NCBI RefSeq assembly: GCF_001006005.1
Contig: NZ_CP011254.1
Coordinates: 4,526,001 to 4,590,000 of the forward strand
Length of the DNA stretch: 64,000 nt
Direction: 5' to 3'
From: Serratia fonticola
GTDB lineage: Bacteria > Pseudomonadota > Gammaproteobacteria > Enterobacterales > Enterobacteriaceae
The notes below the pieces were generated by a model, which saw only the letters and a list, made by a program, of their open reading frames with translations, did no database searches and was not told the origin of the DNA. Below are positions 10,314-21,290 of the stretch, one piece after another. Position 1 is the stretch's first letter, and each line of letters starts with the position of its first letter. The position numbers were made by a program, and so were the translations under genes.

Positions 10314-11060
10314 ATGTTAAGTATCAAGAATTTGCACGTCAGCGCCGAAGGAAATGAAATCCTCAAAGGGCTGAGCCTGGACATCAAACCGGGCGAAGTG
10401 CACGCCATTATGGGGCCCAACGGTTCCGGCAAAAGCACGCTTTCCGCCACGTTGGCTGGCCGGGAAGAGTATGAGGTCACCGCAGGTGAAGTGACGTTTA
10501 AAGGCAAAGATCTGTTGGAACTGGCTCCTGAGGATCGGGCCGGTGAGGGCGTATTCCTGGCGTTCCAGTACCCGGTAGAGATCCCCGGCGTCAGCAACCA
10601 TTTCTTCCTGCAGACCTCGGTGAATGCGGTGCGTAATTACCGTGGCCAAGAGGCGCTGGATCGCTTCGACTTCGCTGACTTTATCGAACAGAAGATTGAG
10701 TTGCTGAATATGCCAGCGGATTTGTTGACCCGTTCGGTCAACGTCGGTTTTTCCGGCGGCGAGAAGAAACGCAACGACATCCTGCAAATGGCCGCGCTGG
10801 AGCCAGAGCTGTGCATTCTGGATGAAACGGATTCTGGGCTGGATATCGATGCCCTGAAGATCGTCGCCAACGGCGTCAATTCGCTGCGTGACGGCAAGCG
10901 CGCCTTTATTATTGTCACCCACTATCAGCGCATTCTCGATTACATCAAACCGGATTACGTTCACGTGCTTTCCCAGGGGCGCATCGTGAAGTCCGGTGAT
11001 TTCTCATTGGTGAAACAGTTGGAGGAGCAGGGCTATGGCTGGCTTTCCGACCAACAGTAA
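10314..11060 (+). CDS. sufC: Fe-S assembly ATPase SufC
   Basis: 248 residues, soluble ABC-type ATPase. Walker A GPNGSGKST at residues 34-42, signature FSGGEKKRND, Walker B ELCILDETDSGLD, H-loop ITHY-type IIVTHYQR. ATP hydrolysis drives the SufBC2D conformational change. The last 26 bases overlap the start of sufD, indicating translational coupling. Confidence 0.97.
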   Translation: MLSIKNLHVSAEGNEILKGLSLDIKPGEVHAIMGPNGSGKSTLSATLAGREEYEVTAGEVTFKGKDLLELAPEDRAGEGVFLAFQYPVEIPGVSNHFFLQTSVNAVRNYRGQEALDRFDFADFIEQKIELLNMPADLLTRSVNVGFSGGEKKRNDILQMAALEPELCILDETDSGLDIDALKIVANGVNSLRDGKRAFIIVTHYQRILDYIKPDYVHVLSQGRIVKSGDFSLVKQLEEQGYGWLSDQQ

Positions 11061-12321
11061 TTCACGGGCATTACAGCAGTTGTACAGCCTGTTCGAAGCG
11101 CGCGGCGGCGAGCGTTCTGCGCATGCGTTAGCCCATTGGCAGCAGGTTTTGCGCCAAGGCTGGCCGACTCGCAAGCAGGAAAACTGGAAATATACTCCGC
11201 TGGAAGGCTTGCTGGAGCAGCAGTTTCTGGAGCCTGCGGAGAACGTGTTCAGCGCGGAGCAGCGCGACAAACTGGCGTTGAAGATCGATGCGTATTGCCT
11301 GGTGTTTGTCGATGGGCGCTTATGTCCACAACTGAGCGATGAGGATCTTGGCGACTACCGGTTGACCAGGGTGGCCTATGATGCGGCACTAACGTTGCCG
11401 GAACCGATCCAACCTGAAATCTTTCTGCATTTGACCGAAAGCCTGGCGCAGGAAACCAGCGTGATTAGCCTGGCGGCGGGCAAAACTCCGGTTAAACCGC
11501 TCTATCTGTTGCATATCAGCACCGGTCGCGAGCAGCCCGGAGAAGTGAATACGCTGCATCACCGGCACCATCTGGAGATTGCGAGTGGTGCACGAGCTTC
11601 GGTCATCGAACACTATGCCAGCGTCAGTGCTGCGGCTCATTTCACCGGTGCGCGCCTGACCGTGACGGTGGGCGATAATGCCGAGCTGCATCATTGCAAA
11701 CTGGCGTTTGAGAGCCAGGCCAGTTACCACTTTGCCCATAACGACCTGATGATAGGCCGCGACGCTCGAGTTAAAAGCGATAGCTTCCTGCTGGGAGCTG
11801 GGCTGACTCGCCACCACACCAGTGCGCAGCTAAACGGTGAGGGGAGCAATGTGGTAATCAATAGTTTGGTGTTGCCGGTGGGTAAAGAGGTGTGCGATAC
11901 CCGTACCTATCTGGAACACAACAAAGGCTACTGCGAAAGCCGCCAACTGCACAAAACGGTGGTCAGCGATCGGGCCAAAGCGGTGTTTAACGGCATGATC
12001 AAGGTCGCGCAGCACGCGATCAAAACCGACGGCCAAATGAACAACCACAACCTGTTGTTGGGCAAGGTGGCGGAGGTCGATACCAAACCGCAGTTGGAAA
12101 TCTACGCCGATGATGTCAAATGCAGCCACGGTGCCACCGTGGGCCGCATCGATGAAGAGCAGCTGTTCTATCTGCAATCGCGCGGTATTGATAAGCACGC
12201 GGCGCAGCAGATGATCATCTTTGCCTTTGCCGCTGAACTGACGGAGGGCATTGCCGATCCGATCATACGGGAGTTGGTGCTGGCGCGTATCGCCGATCGT
12301 TTACCCCAGGAGGCGGCATGA
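11035..12321 (+). CDS. sufD: Fe-S scaffold subunit SufD
   Basis: 428 residues (E. coli 423). Paralogue of SufB without its Cys insert. Conserved [11 protein letters not shown] near residue 45-55, the beta-helix core and the C-terminal helical region [27 protein letters not shown], including the SufD His in KCSHG. The ATG at 11035 lies inside sufC and gives the family start MAGFP. The stop overlaps the sufS ATG (ATGA). Confidence 0.96.
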   Translation: MAGFPTNSNSRALQQLYSLFEARGGERSAHALAHWQQVLRQGWPTRKQENWKYTPLEGLLEQQFLEPAENVFSAEQRDKLALKIDAYCLVFVDGRLCPQLSDEDLGDYRLTRVAYDAALTLPEPIQPEIFLHLTESLAQETSVISLAAGKTPVKPLYLLHISTGREQPGEVNTLHHRHHLEIASGARASVIEHYASVSAAAHFTGARLTVTVGDNAELHHCKLAFESQASYHFAHNDLMIGRDARVKSDSFLLGAGLTRHHTSAQLNGEGSNVVINSLVLPVGKEVCDTRTYLEHNKGYCESRQLHKTVVSDRAKAVFNGMIKVAQHAIKTDGQMNNHNLLLGKVAEVDTKPQLEIYADDVKCSHGATVGRIDEEQLFYLQSRGIDKHAAQQMIIFAFAAELTEGIADPIIRELVLARIADRLPQEAA

Positions 12322-13538
12322 GTTATCCCCTGGAACGAGTACGTAGCGATTTTCCCTTGCTGGGCCGGGAGGTCAATGGGCAACCGTTGGCTTATCTGGA
12401 TAGTGCTGCGAGCGCGCAGAAGCCACAGAGCGTGATTGACCGCGAACTGGATTTCTACCGTCACGGTTATGCCGCAGTGCACCGCGGTATCCATACGTTG
12501 AGCGCAGAAGCTACCCAGCAGATGGAGGCCGTGCGTGAGCAAGTGGCGCGTTTTATCAATGCGGGTTCTGCAGAAGAAATCGTGTTCGTGAAAAGCACTA
12601 CTGAAGGCATCAATCTGGTGGCTAACAGCTTTGGCCGCCATTTGCTGACGGCGGGTGATAGCATCATCATCACCGAGATGGAGCACCACGCCAACATTGT
12701 GCCGTGGCAAATGCTGGCGCAGGAGCGAGGCATCACGCTGCGTGTCTGGCCATTGCAGCCAGACGGCACCTTGGATCTGGCGCAACTGCCGGGCCTGATC
12801 GATGCCTCCACCAAGCTGTTGGCGATCACCCAGGTATCGAACGTGCTGGGAACCGTCAACCCACTGAGTGAGATCGTTCCCGTGGCCAAAGCGGCTGGGC
12901 TGAAGGTGCTGGTGGACGGCGCTCAAGCGGTAATGCATCAGCGTATCGATGTTCAGGCGCTCGACTGTGATTTCTATGTGTTCTCCGGCCACAAGCTGTA
13001 TGGGCCAAGCGGTATCGGCATTCTGTATGGCAAGCAGGCGTTACTGGAACAGATGCCACCGTGGGAAGGCGGCGGCGCGATGATCCAACGGGTCAGCCTG
13101 ACGCAAGGCACGACCTTTGCAGCGCCACCATGGCGTTTTGAGGCCGGTTCACCTAATACGGCGGGGATGATGGGGCTAGGGGCGGCCATCGACTATGTCG
13201 AGGCTTTGGGGCTGGAAAATATCCACGATTACGAGCAATCTTTAATGCGCTACGCATTGGATGGATTGCAGCAGGTGCCAACACTGAAGATTTATGGCCC
13301 TGCACAGCGTGCCGGTGTGATTGCCTTTAACCTGGGTGAACATCATGCCTACGACGTGGGCAGTTTCCTGGATCAATACGGCATTGCGATCCGCACTGGG
13401 CACCACTGCGCCATGCCGCTGATGGAGTTCTACCAGGTACCAAGTATGTGCCGTGCCTCGCTGGCGTTGTACAATACCCGCCAGGAAGTGGATCGGCTGG
13501 TCGCCGGTTTGCAGCGCATCCACAGCTTGTTAGGCTAA
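12318..13538 (+). CDS. sufS: Cysteine desulfurase SufS
   Basis: 406 residues, PLP-dependent fold type I. PLP lysine K226 in SGHKLYGP; persulfide cysteine C364 in [17 protein letters not shown] around residues 200-206 for the cofactor ring. Takes sulfur from cysteine and hands it to SufE. Overlaps sufD by four bases. Confidence 0.97.
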   Translation: MSYPLERVRSDFPLLGREVNGQPLAYLDSAASAQKPQSVIDRELDFYRHGYAAVHRGIHTLSAEATQQMEAVREQVARFINAGSAEEIVFVKSTTEGINLVANSFGRHLLTAGDSIIITEMEHHANIVPWQMLAQERGITLRVWPLQPDGTLDLAQLPGLIDASTKLLAITQVSNVLGTVNPLSEIVPVAKAAGLKVLVDGAQAVMHQRIDVQALDCDFYVFSGHKLYGPSGIGILYGKQALLEQMPPWEGGGAMIQRVSLTQGTTFAAPPWRFEAGSPNTAGMMGLGAAIDYVEALGLENIHDYEQSLMRYALDGLQQVPTLKIYGPAQRAGVIAFNLGEHHAYDVGSFLDQYGIAIRTGHHCAMPLMEFYQVPSMCRASLALYNTRQEVDRLVAGLQRIHSLLG

Positions 13539-13555
13539 TCATTAAAGGGAGCCCC

Positions 13556-13972
13556 ATGGCGCATTTGCCGGACAAAGATAAATTGGTGCGTAACTTTTCC
13601 CGCTGCCTGAACTGGGAAGAGAAGTACCTGTATGTGATCGAACTGGGTAGCCAGTTGCCACCGTTGGATGAAAGCGAGCGGCAGGCGGCTAACCTGATTT
13701 CTGGCTGTCAAAGCCAGGTCTGGATCGTGATGAGCAACAACGCGCAAGGGCAGGTAGAGTTTCATGGTGATAGCGATGCCGCTATCGTCAAGGGGCTGCT
13801 GGCGGTGGTGTTTATTGTTTATCACCAGCTTACGCCGCAGCAAATTCTCGATCTGGATATACGCCCATTCTTCAGTGAACTGGCCTTGAGCCAACATCTG
13901 ACGCCTTCTCGTTCTCAAGGTTTGGAGGCGATGATCCGCGCTATTCGCAGTAAAGCGGCCCAGCTTGCCTGA
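13556..13972 (+). CDS. sufE: Cysteine desulfuration protein SufE
   Basis: 138 residues, the same length as E. coli SufE. Sulfur-acceptor cysteine C51 in [10 protein letters not shown]; conserved [19 protein letters not shown] at the C-terminus. The frame is open further upstream into sufS, but the ATG at 13556 has AAAGGGAG in front and gives the family start [10 protein letters not shown], so it is chosen. Last gene of the suf operon. No strong terminator is seen in the next 100 bases. Confidence 0.96.
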   Translation: MAHLPDKDKLVRNFSRCLNWEEKYLYVIELGSQLPPLDESERQAANLISGCQSQVWIVMSNNAQGQVEFHGDSDAAIVKGLLAVVFIVYHQLTPQQILDLDIRPFFSELALSQHLTPSRSQGLEAMIRAIRSKAAQLA

Positions 13973-14092
13973 CCGGATATCCCAAGGCTTATTGATGGCA
14001 CGTTATGTCAATGAGCCTTTACAATTCCTGCCAAATCCCGTCTTTTTTCTATAAATCATAAGTGTTTCAGCCGCTTACCTGTTTACGAGTCA

Positions 14093-14124
14093 TTGACAAT
14101 TCCTGCGTTTGATTACGTTATAAC
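14093..14124 (+). promoter_or_regulatory. Candidate ldtE promoter
   Basis: TTGACA at 14093-14098 with GTTATAAC at 14117-14124. The spacer is 18-20 bp depending on the -10 register. It lies in the 281-bp gap between sufE and ldtE, about 130 bases before the ldtE ATG. Confidence 0.4.
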
Positions 14125-14253
14125 ATGTTGATTTTTTGCAATTTATTGCCTTTAAATCGGATCTTGCTAATATCGAACGAGCATTTATCTTATTTACCTG
14201 CTGGCCAGCGACCGCTAGCCTTGCAATGAACCGTAATAACAATAGGGATCAGA

Positions 14254-15273
14254 ATGAAACGTGCGTTGACTCTAATGGGCGTGCTATTCGCCACCGTACT
14301 GACCGGCACCCAGGTCGCCAGTGCGAACGAATACCCATTGCCGCCGCCAGGCAGCCGTCTGATTGGTGAGAATACGATTTACAACGTGCCAAATGATGGC
14401 CGTTCGCTGGAAGCCATTGCGGCTGACTACAAGATTGGGCTATTGGGCATGCTGGAAGCCAACCCGGGTACCGATCCCTATCTGCCTAAACCGGGGACGG
14501 CGCTGACGATCCCAACACAGATGCTACTGCCGGATACCCCACGCGAAGGGGTCGTGGTTAACCTGGCGGAACTGCGTTTGTACTATTACCCGAAAGGGGA
14601 AGATAAGGTGATCGTCTATCCGATCGGTATCGGCCAGACCGGTATGAATACGCCACTGAAGGTGACCTCGGTCAGCCAGAAGATCCCGAATCCAACCTGG
14701 ACGCCAACTGCCAACATCCGCAAGCGCTACCAGTCACAGGGCGTGACTCTGCCTGCGGTAATACCGGCTGGGCCAGAGAATCCGATGGGGCTGTTTGCCA
14801 TGCGTCTGGCCATGGGGCACGGTGAATACCTGATCCACGGCACCAATGCCAACTTTGGTATCGGGATGCGCGTGAGCTCAGGTTGTATCCGCCTGCGCCC
14901 GGACGATATCGAAGCCCTGTTCAACCAGGTGCCACAAGGCACCAGAGTGCAAATCGTCAATGAACCGGTGAAGGTCTCCGTTGAACCAGACGGCAAACGC
15001 TATGTAGAAGTGCATCAGCCATTGTCGAGAGTGGCCAGTGACGACCCGCAGACCATGCCGATCGCGCTTTCTAAAAATCAGAAAGCCTTTGCTACCGATC
15101 CACAGACCGATAAGGCAATGCTCGACAGCGCCATCGTACGGCGTTCTGGCATGCCGGTGCTGGTCAGTGTAGGGCAAGACCCTTCTGAGGTCACTACGCC
15201 GCCTACAGCGCTTCCTGGTGAGGGAGCTGACACCTCTGGCGAGACTGGCGCACCGATTAGCTCGGTGAACTAA
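14254..15273 (+). CDS. ldtE: L,D-transpeptidase LdtE
   Basis: 339 residues (E. coli YnhG/LdtE 334). Signal peptide MKRALTLMGVLFATVLTGTQVASA, then a LysM-like segment (residues about 40-90) and a YkuD catalytic domain with H195 (LIHGTNANFG) and C211 (VSSGCIRL). It makes 3-3 cross-links in periplasmic peptidoglycan. It sits beside lpp, the lipoprotein whose attachment to peptidoglycan is catalysed by sister enzymes. The C-terminal 40 residues are Pro/Thr/Gly-rich and probably disordered. A terminator follows. Confidence 0.95.
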   Translation: MKRALTLMGVLFATVLTGTQVASANEYPLPPPGSRLIGENTIYNVPNDGRSLEAIAADYKIGLLGMLEANPGTDPYLPKPGTALTIPTQMLLPDTPREGVVVNLAELRLYYYPKGEDKVIVYPIGIGQTGMNTPLKVTSVSQKIPNPTWTPTANIRKRYQSQGVTLPAVIPAGPENPMGLFAMRLAMGHGEYLIHGTNANFGIGMRVSSGCIRLRPDDIEALFNQVPQGTRVQIVNEPVKVSVEPDGKRYVEVHQPLSRVASDDPQTMPIALSKNQKAFATDPQTDKAMLDSAIVRRSGMPVLVSVGQDPSEVTTPPTALPGEGADTSGETGAPISSVN

Positions 15274-15296
15274 ACCTTGATGGTGCGAACGTAGTG

Positions 15297-15327
15297 GGGT
15301 CCGGCATTTAGCCTGGCCCTTTTTTTT
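15297..15327 (+). terminator. Terminator of ldtE
   Basis: GGGTCCGG...CCTGGCCC stem (one mismatch, one wobble) followed by eight T. Confidence 0.75.
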
Positions 15328-15382
15328 GTGCCTAAGGTATGGGGTGGGATGGGATGATGTGCAGGGCTATTTATTTATAGGC

Positions 15383-15413
15383 AAAAAAAAACGGTGCACA
15401 ATGTGCACCGTTT
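15383..15413 (-). terminator. Terminator of lpp
   Basis: Minus strand: ACGGTGCAC...GTGCACCGT stem followed by a run of nine T, a strong intrinsic terminator just after lpp. Confidence 0.92.
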
Positions 15414-15431
15414 TCAATAACCGAAGCAAAC

Positions 15432-15689
<258 letters not shown>

Positions 15690-15711
15690 TTAATCTCCAT
15701 GTAGCGTTACA

Positions 15712-15741
15712 AGTATTACACAAACTTTTTTCGAAAGAGAA
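15712..15741 (-). promoter_or_regulatory. lpp promoter
   Basis: -10 TAATACT on the minus strand (15712-15718) followed by a leader (GTAACGCTACATGGAG...) that is the same as in E. coli lpp. The -35 is weak and the upstream sequence is strongly AT-rich, as in the E. coli promoter. Confidence 0.8.
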
Positions 15742-15920
15742 TAAATTTTTTGTATTAAGGCCCTTTATTTTGATCGTTCGCTCAAACTTGCATCTGGTTT
15801 TGCAAAATAGTTAAAAAATCGAAGGAAAACAGCCTGATTCTATGGGACAACTCTCAAATGAAATTGGCAAAATAAACCGCTTTAATGGTTGCGTTTTTCT
15901 GAAAGTGCGTTATTGCAGAT

Positions 15921-15946
15921 AAAAAAAACGCCGCTAAGCGGCGTTT
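15921..15946 (-). terminator. Terminator of pykF
   Basis: Minus strand: AAACGCCGCTTAGCGGCGTTT stem-type inverted repeat ending in a run of eight T. Confidence 0.92.
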
Positions 15947-15975
15947 GGGTCATAGACTTGTTGTCACGTTTATTA

Positions 15976-17388
15976 TTACAGCACGTGAACCGAGGCAGTA
16001 TTGGTGGTGCCGCTTGGTACCAGAGCACCAGAAACCATCACTACGACGTCGCCTTTCTGTGCCAGGCCGCTCGCCAAAGCAACTTCTTTACCAATGCGGT
16101 AGAAGTCGTCGGTAGAAGCGATTTCTTTGACCATCTGAGTGGTGATGCCTTTGCTCAGGATCAGCTGACGGGCAGTGACTTCGTTGGTCGTCAGCGCCAG
16201 GATCACGGCGTTAGGGAAGTACTTACGCACGGATTTGGCTGATTTGCCGCCGCTGGTGGCAACCACGATCAGTGGCGCGTCCAGTTTTTCGGCAGTTTCT
16301 ACCGCACCGCGGCACACCGCTTCGGTGATACGCAGTTTACGGTTGTCGTTCAGGGTGTCGATACGGCTAGGCATCACGCGATCGGTACGTTCGCAGATGG
16401 TTGCCATGATGGTAACGGCTTCCAGCGGGTATTTACCCTTGGCGCTTTCACCAGACAGCATCACCGCATCGGTACCGTCCAGGATGGCGTTGGCAACGTC
16501 ACCGGCTTCTGCACGGGTAGGGCGCGGGTTCTTGATCATTGAATCCAGCATCTGGGTCGCGGTGATAACCACTTTGCGTGCGCGGTTACACTTCTCGATC
16601 ATCATCTTCTGCGCGAAGATCACTTCTTCAACCGGGATTTCAACACCCAGATCGCCACGAGCTACCATGATGCCGTCAGACGCTTCGAGGATCTCGTCGA
16701 AGTTGTTCAGGCCTTCCTGGTTTTCGATCTTGGAGATGATCTGAATGTTTTCGCCACCGTGGGCTTTCAGGTGCTCACGGATTTCCAGCACGTCGGAACG
16801 CTTACGGATGAAGGAAGCCGCAACGAAGTCTACGCCTTGCTCACAACCGAAGATCAGGTCACGTTTGTCTTTTTCGGCCAGCGCTGGCAGCTGAATGGAA
16901 ACACCTGGCAGGTTAACGCCTTTGTTTTCGCCCAGATCGCCGCTGTTCAGTACTTTACAGATCACTTCGCTTTCGGTAACCGCAGTCACTTCCATACCGA
17001 TCAGGCCATCGTCCACCAGGACGGTGTTGCCAATTTTCAGGTCGGCAGCAAAGCCAGGGTAAGTTACCGCAACGCGCTCTTTGTTGCCGATAACGCTCTG
17101 GTCGGTGGTGAAGGTGAAGGTCTGGCCAGCAACCAGGGCTGCATCAACGCCGCCTTCCAGCTTCATGGTACGGATTTCCGGGCCTTTGGTATCGAGCAGG
17201 ATACCGGCGTTTTTACCGGTTTTGGCAATTACCGCACGCATGTTCTTGATGCGGTTACCGTGTTCTTCATAATCGCCGTGGGAGAAGTTAAGGCGCATTA
17301 CGTTCATGCCCGCGTTCAGCAGGCTGGTCAGCATTTCTTCCGACTCGGTTTTCGGGCCGATAGTACAAACAATTTTGGTCTTTTTCAT
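15976..17388 (-). CDS. pykF: Pyruvate kinase I
   Basis: 470 residues, the same size as E. coli PykF, the fructose-1,6-bisphosphate-activated glycolytic enzyme. Conserved KIVCTIGP start, MRLNFSHG, the catalytic-Lys region [10 protein letters not shown], metal-binding EIPVE and the pyruvate kinase signature TATQMLDSM, then the C-terminal allosteric domain. A Cra operator lies just downstream of a TATAAT promoter in the 200-bp leader, consistent with Cra repression. Confidence 0.98.
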   Translation of the reverse strand: MKKTKIVCTIGPKTESEEMLTSLLNAGMNVMRLNFSHGDYEEHGNRIKNMRAVIAKTGKNAGILLDTKGPEIRTMKLEGGVDAALVAGQTFTFTTDQSVIGNKERVAVTYPGFAADLKIGNTVLVDDGLIGMEVTAVTESEVICKVLNSGDLGENKGVNLPGVSIQLPALAEKDKRDLIFGCEQGVDFVAASFIRKRSDVLEIREHLKAHGGENIQIISKIENQEGLNNFDEILEASDGIMVARGDLGVEIPVEEVIFAQKMMIEKCNRARKVVITATQMLDSMIKNPRPTRAEAGDVANAILDGTDAVMLSGESAKGKYPLEAVTIMATICERTDRVMPSRIDTLNDNRKLRITEAVCRGAVETAEKLDAPLIVVATSGGKSAKSVRKYFPNAVILALTTNEVTARQLILSKGITTQMVKEIASTDDFYRIGKEVALASGLAQKGDVVVMVSGALVPSGTTNTASVHVL

Positions 17389-17611
17389 GACGATTTTTTC
17401 TGCAAGTTGTGATGGATAATAAAACTAACGGTACCGGCGGCTAGGCCATCGGTAAGGGATTTGGGCTGTGCCTGGCAATGCAAAACATAGTTAAGGATAG
17501 GTGACCTTGGTCGAAATGGGGTGGAAAAATTCGGCCGATGCCCAGGTGCGGGTAAGCTGCGCAAAAAGCGAGGATGAGAATTTGTTGTAATTGCGTTTTC
17601 GCAGATCAAGG

Positions 17612-17625
17612 GCTGAAACCATTCA
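17612..17625 (-). promoter_or_regulatory. Cra (FruR) operator of pykF
   Basis: GCTGAAACCATTCA fits every position of the Cra consensus RSTGAAWCSNTHHW. It lies 15-30 bases downstream of the predicted -10 for pykF, a position where Cra would block transcription. Confidence 0.75.
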
Positions 17626-17642
17626 ACTGAAAGACGTTGCGC

Positions 17643-17671
17643 ATTATAAGGCTATGCGGCTGGAAACAAAA
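17643..17671 (-). promoter_or_regulatory. pykF promoter
   Basis: Minus strand TATAAT (17643-17648) with a weak -35 (TTTTGT, 17666-17671) at 17-bp spacing. The Cra site follows. Confidence 0.65.
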
Positions 17672-17817
17672 CAAAAAACCGCAGCTGTCGGCAGTTTTGT
17701 ACATAAAGTCAGCAAATGTGGCGCAAATTGGCCGCCTGCCAGCGGGTTTGTTGCGCAAATAGCATTACTGTAACGGATTATGTTTTCGAAAAAAATAAAG
17801 TGACGGCCTTCACGCTT

Positions 17818-18123
17818 TCAAACATTTTGCTGAATTTCCAACAGGACTCCGTCATCCAGACAGAAACAGCCAAATACGGTAGCGGCAGGGATCGCCAACG
17901 TTTCCTGGGCCATCAGAGTATGCACGTCACTGCCGACGGTGAACTCGAAGATACCAGAAAGGATGCGGATGTGTTGGGGGTAGGGGCGTTTTTGCAGTTG
18001 GTCGAAGGTGCCTGCGGCAAACTTGACTTCCCAGGCGGTGCTCCCATCGCTCATTAACCCTTGGCGGCGGGCGAGGCCATTGTCGAGTTGTTCGAACGGC
18101 AGTTGTGATTTAAAAACCGACAT
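17818..18123 (-). CDS. Small cupin-like hypothetical protein
   Basis: 101 residues from the ATG at 18123, chosen because GGAGGTAA sits directly upstream; an in-frame ATG five codons earlier overlaps that ribosome site. Not firmly recognised. The pattern IRILSGIFEFTVGSDVHTLMAQETLAIPAATVFGCFCLDDGVLLEIQ looks like a single cupin barrel, recalling the PpnP (DUF1255) nucleoside phosphorylase group in layout, but the similarity is weak. Stands alone between pykF and the tRNA genes, with no signal peptide. Confidence 0.7.
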   Translation of the reverse strand: MSVFKSQLPFEQLDNGLARRQGLMSDGSTAWEVKFAAGTFDQLQKRPYPQHIRILSGIFEFTVGSDVHTLMAQETLAIPAATVFGCFCLDDGVLLEIQQNV

Positions 18124-18245
18124 CAAAATTACCTCCATCAGGATACTGCGCTGATGATACGCGACGGGCTGACGCTCTGTCCGGTATTACTGTTAAATTG
18201 GGTTGCCGTTAGGCGAGAGATAATACTGGGAAGCGAAACAAGAAG

Positions 18246-18322
18246 TGGTGCGTCCGAATGGACTCGAACCATCGACCCCCACCATGTCAAGGTGGTGCTC
18301 TAACCAACTGAGCTACGGACGC
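18246..18322 (-). tRNA. valW: tRNA-Val (anticodon GAC), copy 2
   Basis: 77 nt on the minus strand, acceptor stem GCGTCCG/CGGACGC, encoded CCA end. The anticodon loop TTGACAT gives anticodon GAC. T-loop GGTTCGAGTCC. It is the downstream copy of a tandem pair separated by 21 bases. Confidence 0.97.
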
Positions 18323-18343
18323 ACTGTGCTACTTTCAGGAATT

Positions 18344-18420
18344 TGGTGCGTCTGAATGGACTCGAACCATCGACCCCCACCATGTCAAGGTGGTGCTCTA
18401 ACCAACTGAGCTACAGACGC
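18344..18420 (-). tRNA. valV: tRNA-Val (anticodon GAC), copy 1
   Basis: 77 nt on the minus strand. Same sequence as the neighbouring copy except for a compensated base pair in the acceptor stem (GCGTCTG/CAGACGC). Anticodon GAC and CCA encoded. E. coli also has two tRNA-Val(GAC) genes at this place. Confidence 0.97.
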
Positions 18421-18578
18421 ATCTTTTTCCTCTCTGTCATGGCTGACAGCGGGGACGAATATTAACGAGCAACCTGGCCGCTGGCAAGGGGAAAAACGCA
18501 ATTTTATTCGGTATTTCACGCGATTGCTGAGCTTATGTGCAGTAAGGCGGTTTTTTCTGCAATGGCTGGCGAGGAACT

Positions 18579-18605
18579 CGCCGGTTTGCCTGGGACAAAC
18601 CGGCG
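18579..18605 (-). terminator. Hairpin after mdtK
   Basis: TCGCCGGTTTG/CAAACCGGCGA stem starting 7 bases past the mdtK stop codon. Little T-run, so terminator activity is uncertain. Confidence 0.5.
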
Positions 18606-18612
18606 AACGCTA

Positions 18613-19989
18613 TTAACGGGTGGAACGCTGCAAAATCAACGCCGGGGGTTGGCGCTGTAACCAACGCATCCGCAATACCATCATGATGGCGGCGAAGGTC
18701 AGGCCAATAATAAAGCCGAACCAGAATCCGCTAGGCCCCATCGCTGGCACGATGTAGTCCGTCAGCGCCAGCAGATAGCCGCTTGGCAACCCGAGAACCC
18801 AATAGGCCACAAAGGTGATGTAGAAGATCGCCCGGGTATCTTTATAGCCCCGCAGAATACCGCTACCGATCACCTGGATGGAGTCGGATATCTGATAAAT
18901 CGCCGCCAACAGCATCAGATGGGAGGCCATGGTCACGACCGCAGGGTTATCGTTATACAGTAGGGCGATAGACTCGCGGAACGCGGCGGTGAACAATGCC
19001 GAGCAACTGGCCATTGCTATGCCTACGGCAATCGCCGCATAGGCGGCAATCCGAGCGCCCTCTACCGAGCCTTCGCCCAGACGGTGTCCAACGCGAATGG
19101 TTGCCCCAACGCCGAGCGACAGCGGCAGTACAAACATCAGTGAGCTGAAGTTCAGGGCAATCTGGTGCCCGGCCACCGCGACGATGCCCAGCGGTGAAAC
19201 CAATAATGCCACCACGGCAAACAGCGTCACCTCAAAGAACAAGGCCAGGGCAACCGGCAGACCAATGCCGATCAGGCGTTTTAACGCCTGCCAATCCGGG
19301 CCACGATGTGCGCCTTCCTCCAGCTTGATATCCCGCAGCGAGGACGCACGTTTGGCATACCAGCGCATCATCAGGAACATCATCCAATACACGCTGGCGG
19401 TGGCGACACCACAACCGACGCCGCCCATTTCCGGCATGCCAAACTTGCCGAAAATCAATATGTAGTTGATAGGGATGTTGATCAACAGCCCCAAAAAGCC
19501 TATGACCATGCCGGGCTTGGTTTTGGATAAACCTTCACACTGGCCACGGACGACCTGAAAGAACAAATAGCCGGGAGCTCCCCACATAATGGCATGCAGG
19601 AAACCAACGGCCTTTTCAGCCAGCAGCGGATCGATGTTGTGCATCATGTCGATCACCAGTTGGCTGTTATAAATCACGGCGATAATGAGTAATGAAACCC
19701 CTGATGCCAACCAAAAGCCCTGGCGCACCTGATACGCGATACGATCGCGGCGGCCCGCGCCGTTGAGCTGGGCGATCACCGGGGTCAAGGCCAGCAGTAA
19801 ACCGTGGCCGAACAGGATGGTCGGCAGCCAGATAGAGGTACCGACGGCAACGGCGGCCATATCTGTGGCGCTATAAGAGCCAGCCATGATGGTATCGACC
19901 ACGCCCATTGCGGTTTGGGATATTTGCGCGATGATGACCGGAATTGCGAGGGCCAATAAACTACGCGCCTCAATAAAGTACTTCTGCAC
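18613..19989 (-). CDS. mdtK: MATE family multidrug efflux pump MdtK (NorM)
   Basis: 458 residues (E. coli 457) with the 12 membrane segments of a MATE exporter. Conserved [26 protein letters not shown] start, [20 protein letters not shown], and the second-half MATE signature [20 protein letters not shown]. Exports cationic drugs and fluoroquinolones in exchange for Na+/H+. Starts at GTG (19989), as in E. coli, with AGGTG upstream. Divergent from ribC. Confidence 0.96.
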   Translation of the reverse strand: MQKYFIEARSLLALAIPVIIAQISQTAMGVVDTIMAGSYSATDMAAVAVGTSIWLPTILFGHGLLLALTPVIAQLNGAGRRDRIAYQVRQGFWLASGVSLLIIAVIYNSQLVIDMMHNIDPLLAEKAVGFLHAIMWGAPGYLFFQVVRGQCEGLSKTKPGMVIGFLGLLINIPINYILIFGKFGMPEMGGVGCGVATASVYWMMFLMMRWYAKRASSLRDIKLEEGAHRGPDWQALKRLIGIGLPVALALFFEVTLFAVVALLVSPLGIVAVAGHQIALNFSSLMFVLPLSLGVGATIRVGHRLGEGSVEGARIAAYAAIAVGIAMASCSALFTAAFRESIALLYNDNPAVVTMASHLMLLAAIYQISDSIQVIGSGILRGYKDTRAIFYITFVAYWVLGLPSGYLLALTDYIVPAMGPSGFWFGFIIGLTFAAIMMVLRMRWLQRQPPALILQRSTR

Positions 19990-20269
19990 GTATACACCTT
20001 TCTAATTATTTATGGGGAAGGGGTGTCGCTGCATCAGCAACAACTAAAAACTGCGGAATATGCCGAAAAGATTGTACCTGCTAGCCGGGGTTAAGCAAAG
20101 GTTGTAAAGAAATAGTTATGCTCGTCGTCTTGAAACTACAGTGCTGTTAGCCCCTCAGGGCATAAACTAGGCAAGCACTGTTTTTTTGCCGTTGTGCGTT
20201 TGGTTTTCTGCCGTAACTGGGGCAAACTGCTTACAGCGCGTTGAACATAGTCATAAAGAAGAGGCCAAC

Positions 20270-20920
20270 ATGTTTACCGGTATCGTACAAGGCACCGCCC
20301 CGCTGGTTGCCATTGATGAAAAACCCAACTTCCGTACCCACGTTGTTGAAATGCCTGATGAGCTGTTACCAGGGCTGGAGTTGGGGGCCTCGGTGGCCCA
20401 CAACGGCTGCTGTCTGACTGTCACGGAGATTGCAGGCAATCGCGTCAGCTTTGATTTGATCAAAGAAACTCTGCGGTTGACCAATCTTGGCGATCTTAAA
20501 CTGGGTGATGTGGTCAATCTGGAAAGAGCCGCCAAGTTTAACGATGAAATCGGCGGACACTTGATGTCCGGGCATATTATCTGTACTGCGGAAGTCACCA
20601 AGATTTATACCTCGGAAAATAATCGCCAGATCTGGCTGCGTATGCCGAATATCGATTTGATGAAATATGTGCTGCATAAGGGTTTCATCGGCATCGATGG
20701 CATTAGCCTGACCATAGGCGAGGTGGTCAATAACCGTTTCTGCGTGCATTTGATCCCGGAAACCCTCGAGCGCACCACGCTGGGTAAAAAGCGCCTGGGG
20801 GATAAGGTCAATATAGAAATCGATCCGCAAACTCAAGCGGTGGTGGATACCGTCGAGCGTGTGCTAGCTAATCGTGAGGCTGCATTAGCTGTCACCAAGC
20901 CGTCTGTACCCAAAGCCTGA
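20270..20920 (+). CDS. ribC: Riboflavin synthase alpha chain
   Basis: 216 residues (E. coli RibC, named ribE in some species, 213). Two homologous lumazine-binding barrels: [13 protein letters not shown]...CCLTVTEI...SGHI and [13 protein letters not shown]...ETLERTTL. Joins two 6,7-dimethyl-8-ribityllumazine molecules to give riboflavin. The frame is open further upstream, but the ATG at 20270 with AAGAAGAGG in front gives the universal MFTG start. Confidence 0.97.
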   Translation: MFTGIVQGTAPLVAIDEKPNFRTHVVEMPDELLPGLELGASVAHNGCCLTVTEIAGNRVSFDLIKETLRLTNLGDLKLGDVVNLERAAKFNDEIGGHLMSGHIICTAEVTKIYTSENNRQIWLRMPNIDLMKYVLHKGFIGIDGISLTIGEVVNNRFCVHLIPETLERTTLGKKRLGDKVNIEIDPQTQAVVDTVERVLANREAALAVTKPSVPKA

Positions 20921-20956
20921 TAACCCTGCACCAATAACCACACTTAGGAGCCAAAC

Positions 20957-21250
20957 GTGAAGTTTTACGGGAAAACGATGATGCTAGCGGCGCTGTTGGC
21001 GCTGACCGCCTGTTCAAGCTCCTCAGAACAGGCGAACTCACAGACTGCCGAGGCTGAAGATGATACCTGTGGTGCATCGCAGTATCAGAATTATGTGGGT
21101 AAACCGCTGTCTGCGTTGGACGGGGTTAATATTCCCCAGCAGGTACGGACTATTCCTTATAACTCGATGGTAACCATGGACTTCAATCTAAAGCGCTTGA
21201 ACTTCCTGGGTGACAGTGAAGACAAAATCATTCGCGTTTATTGCGGTTAA
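20957..21250 (+). CDS. I78-family peptidase inhibitor lipoprotein
   Basis: 97 residues from a GTG start with TAGGAG upstream. Lipoprotein signal with lipobox LTAC (residues 16-19) followed by a Ser-rich linker. The mature part has the I78 inhibitor pattern: CGASQYQNYVGKPLSAL, then VRTIPYNSMVTMDFNLKRLNF and the ending IIRVYCG. Family members inhibit serine proteases. The two Cys (CGAS and YCG) could form a disulfide. It lies 36 bases after ribC, in the same direction. Function here is inferred from the fold signature. Confidence 0.85.
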   Translation: MKFYGKTMMLAALLALTACSSSSEQANSQTAEAEDDTCGASQYQNYVGKPLSALDGVNIPQQVRTIPYNSMVTMDFNLKRLNFLGDSEDKIIRVYCG

Positions 21251-21255
21251 TAACC

Positions 21256-21288
21256 CTTTACCCCAACCCTGTGGGTTGGGGTAAAGGA
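21256..21288. terminator. Shared terminator between the I78 gene and cfa
   Basis: Perfect 14-bp stem CTTTACCCCAACCC / GGGTTGGGGTAAAG, with ATTTT on the plus-strand side, between convergent stop codons. Confidence 0.85.
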
Positions 21289-21290
21289 TT

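Noticed and set aside
18246..18420. Integration site (att) at the tRNA-Val pair
   Set aside because: No integrase or partial tRNA copy is seen nearby; flanking genes follow the standard order.
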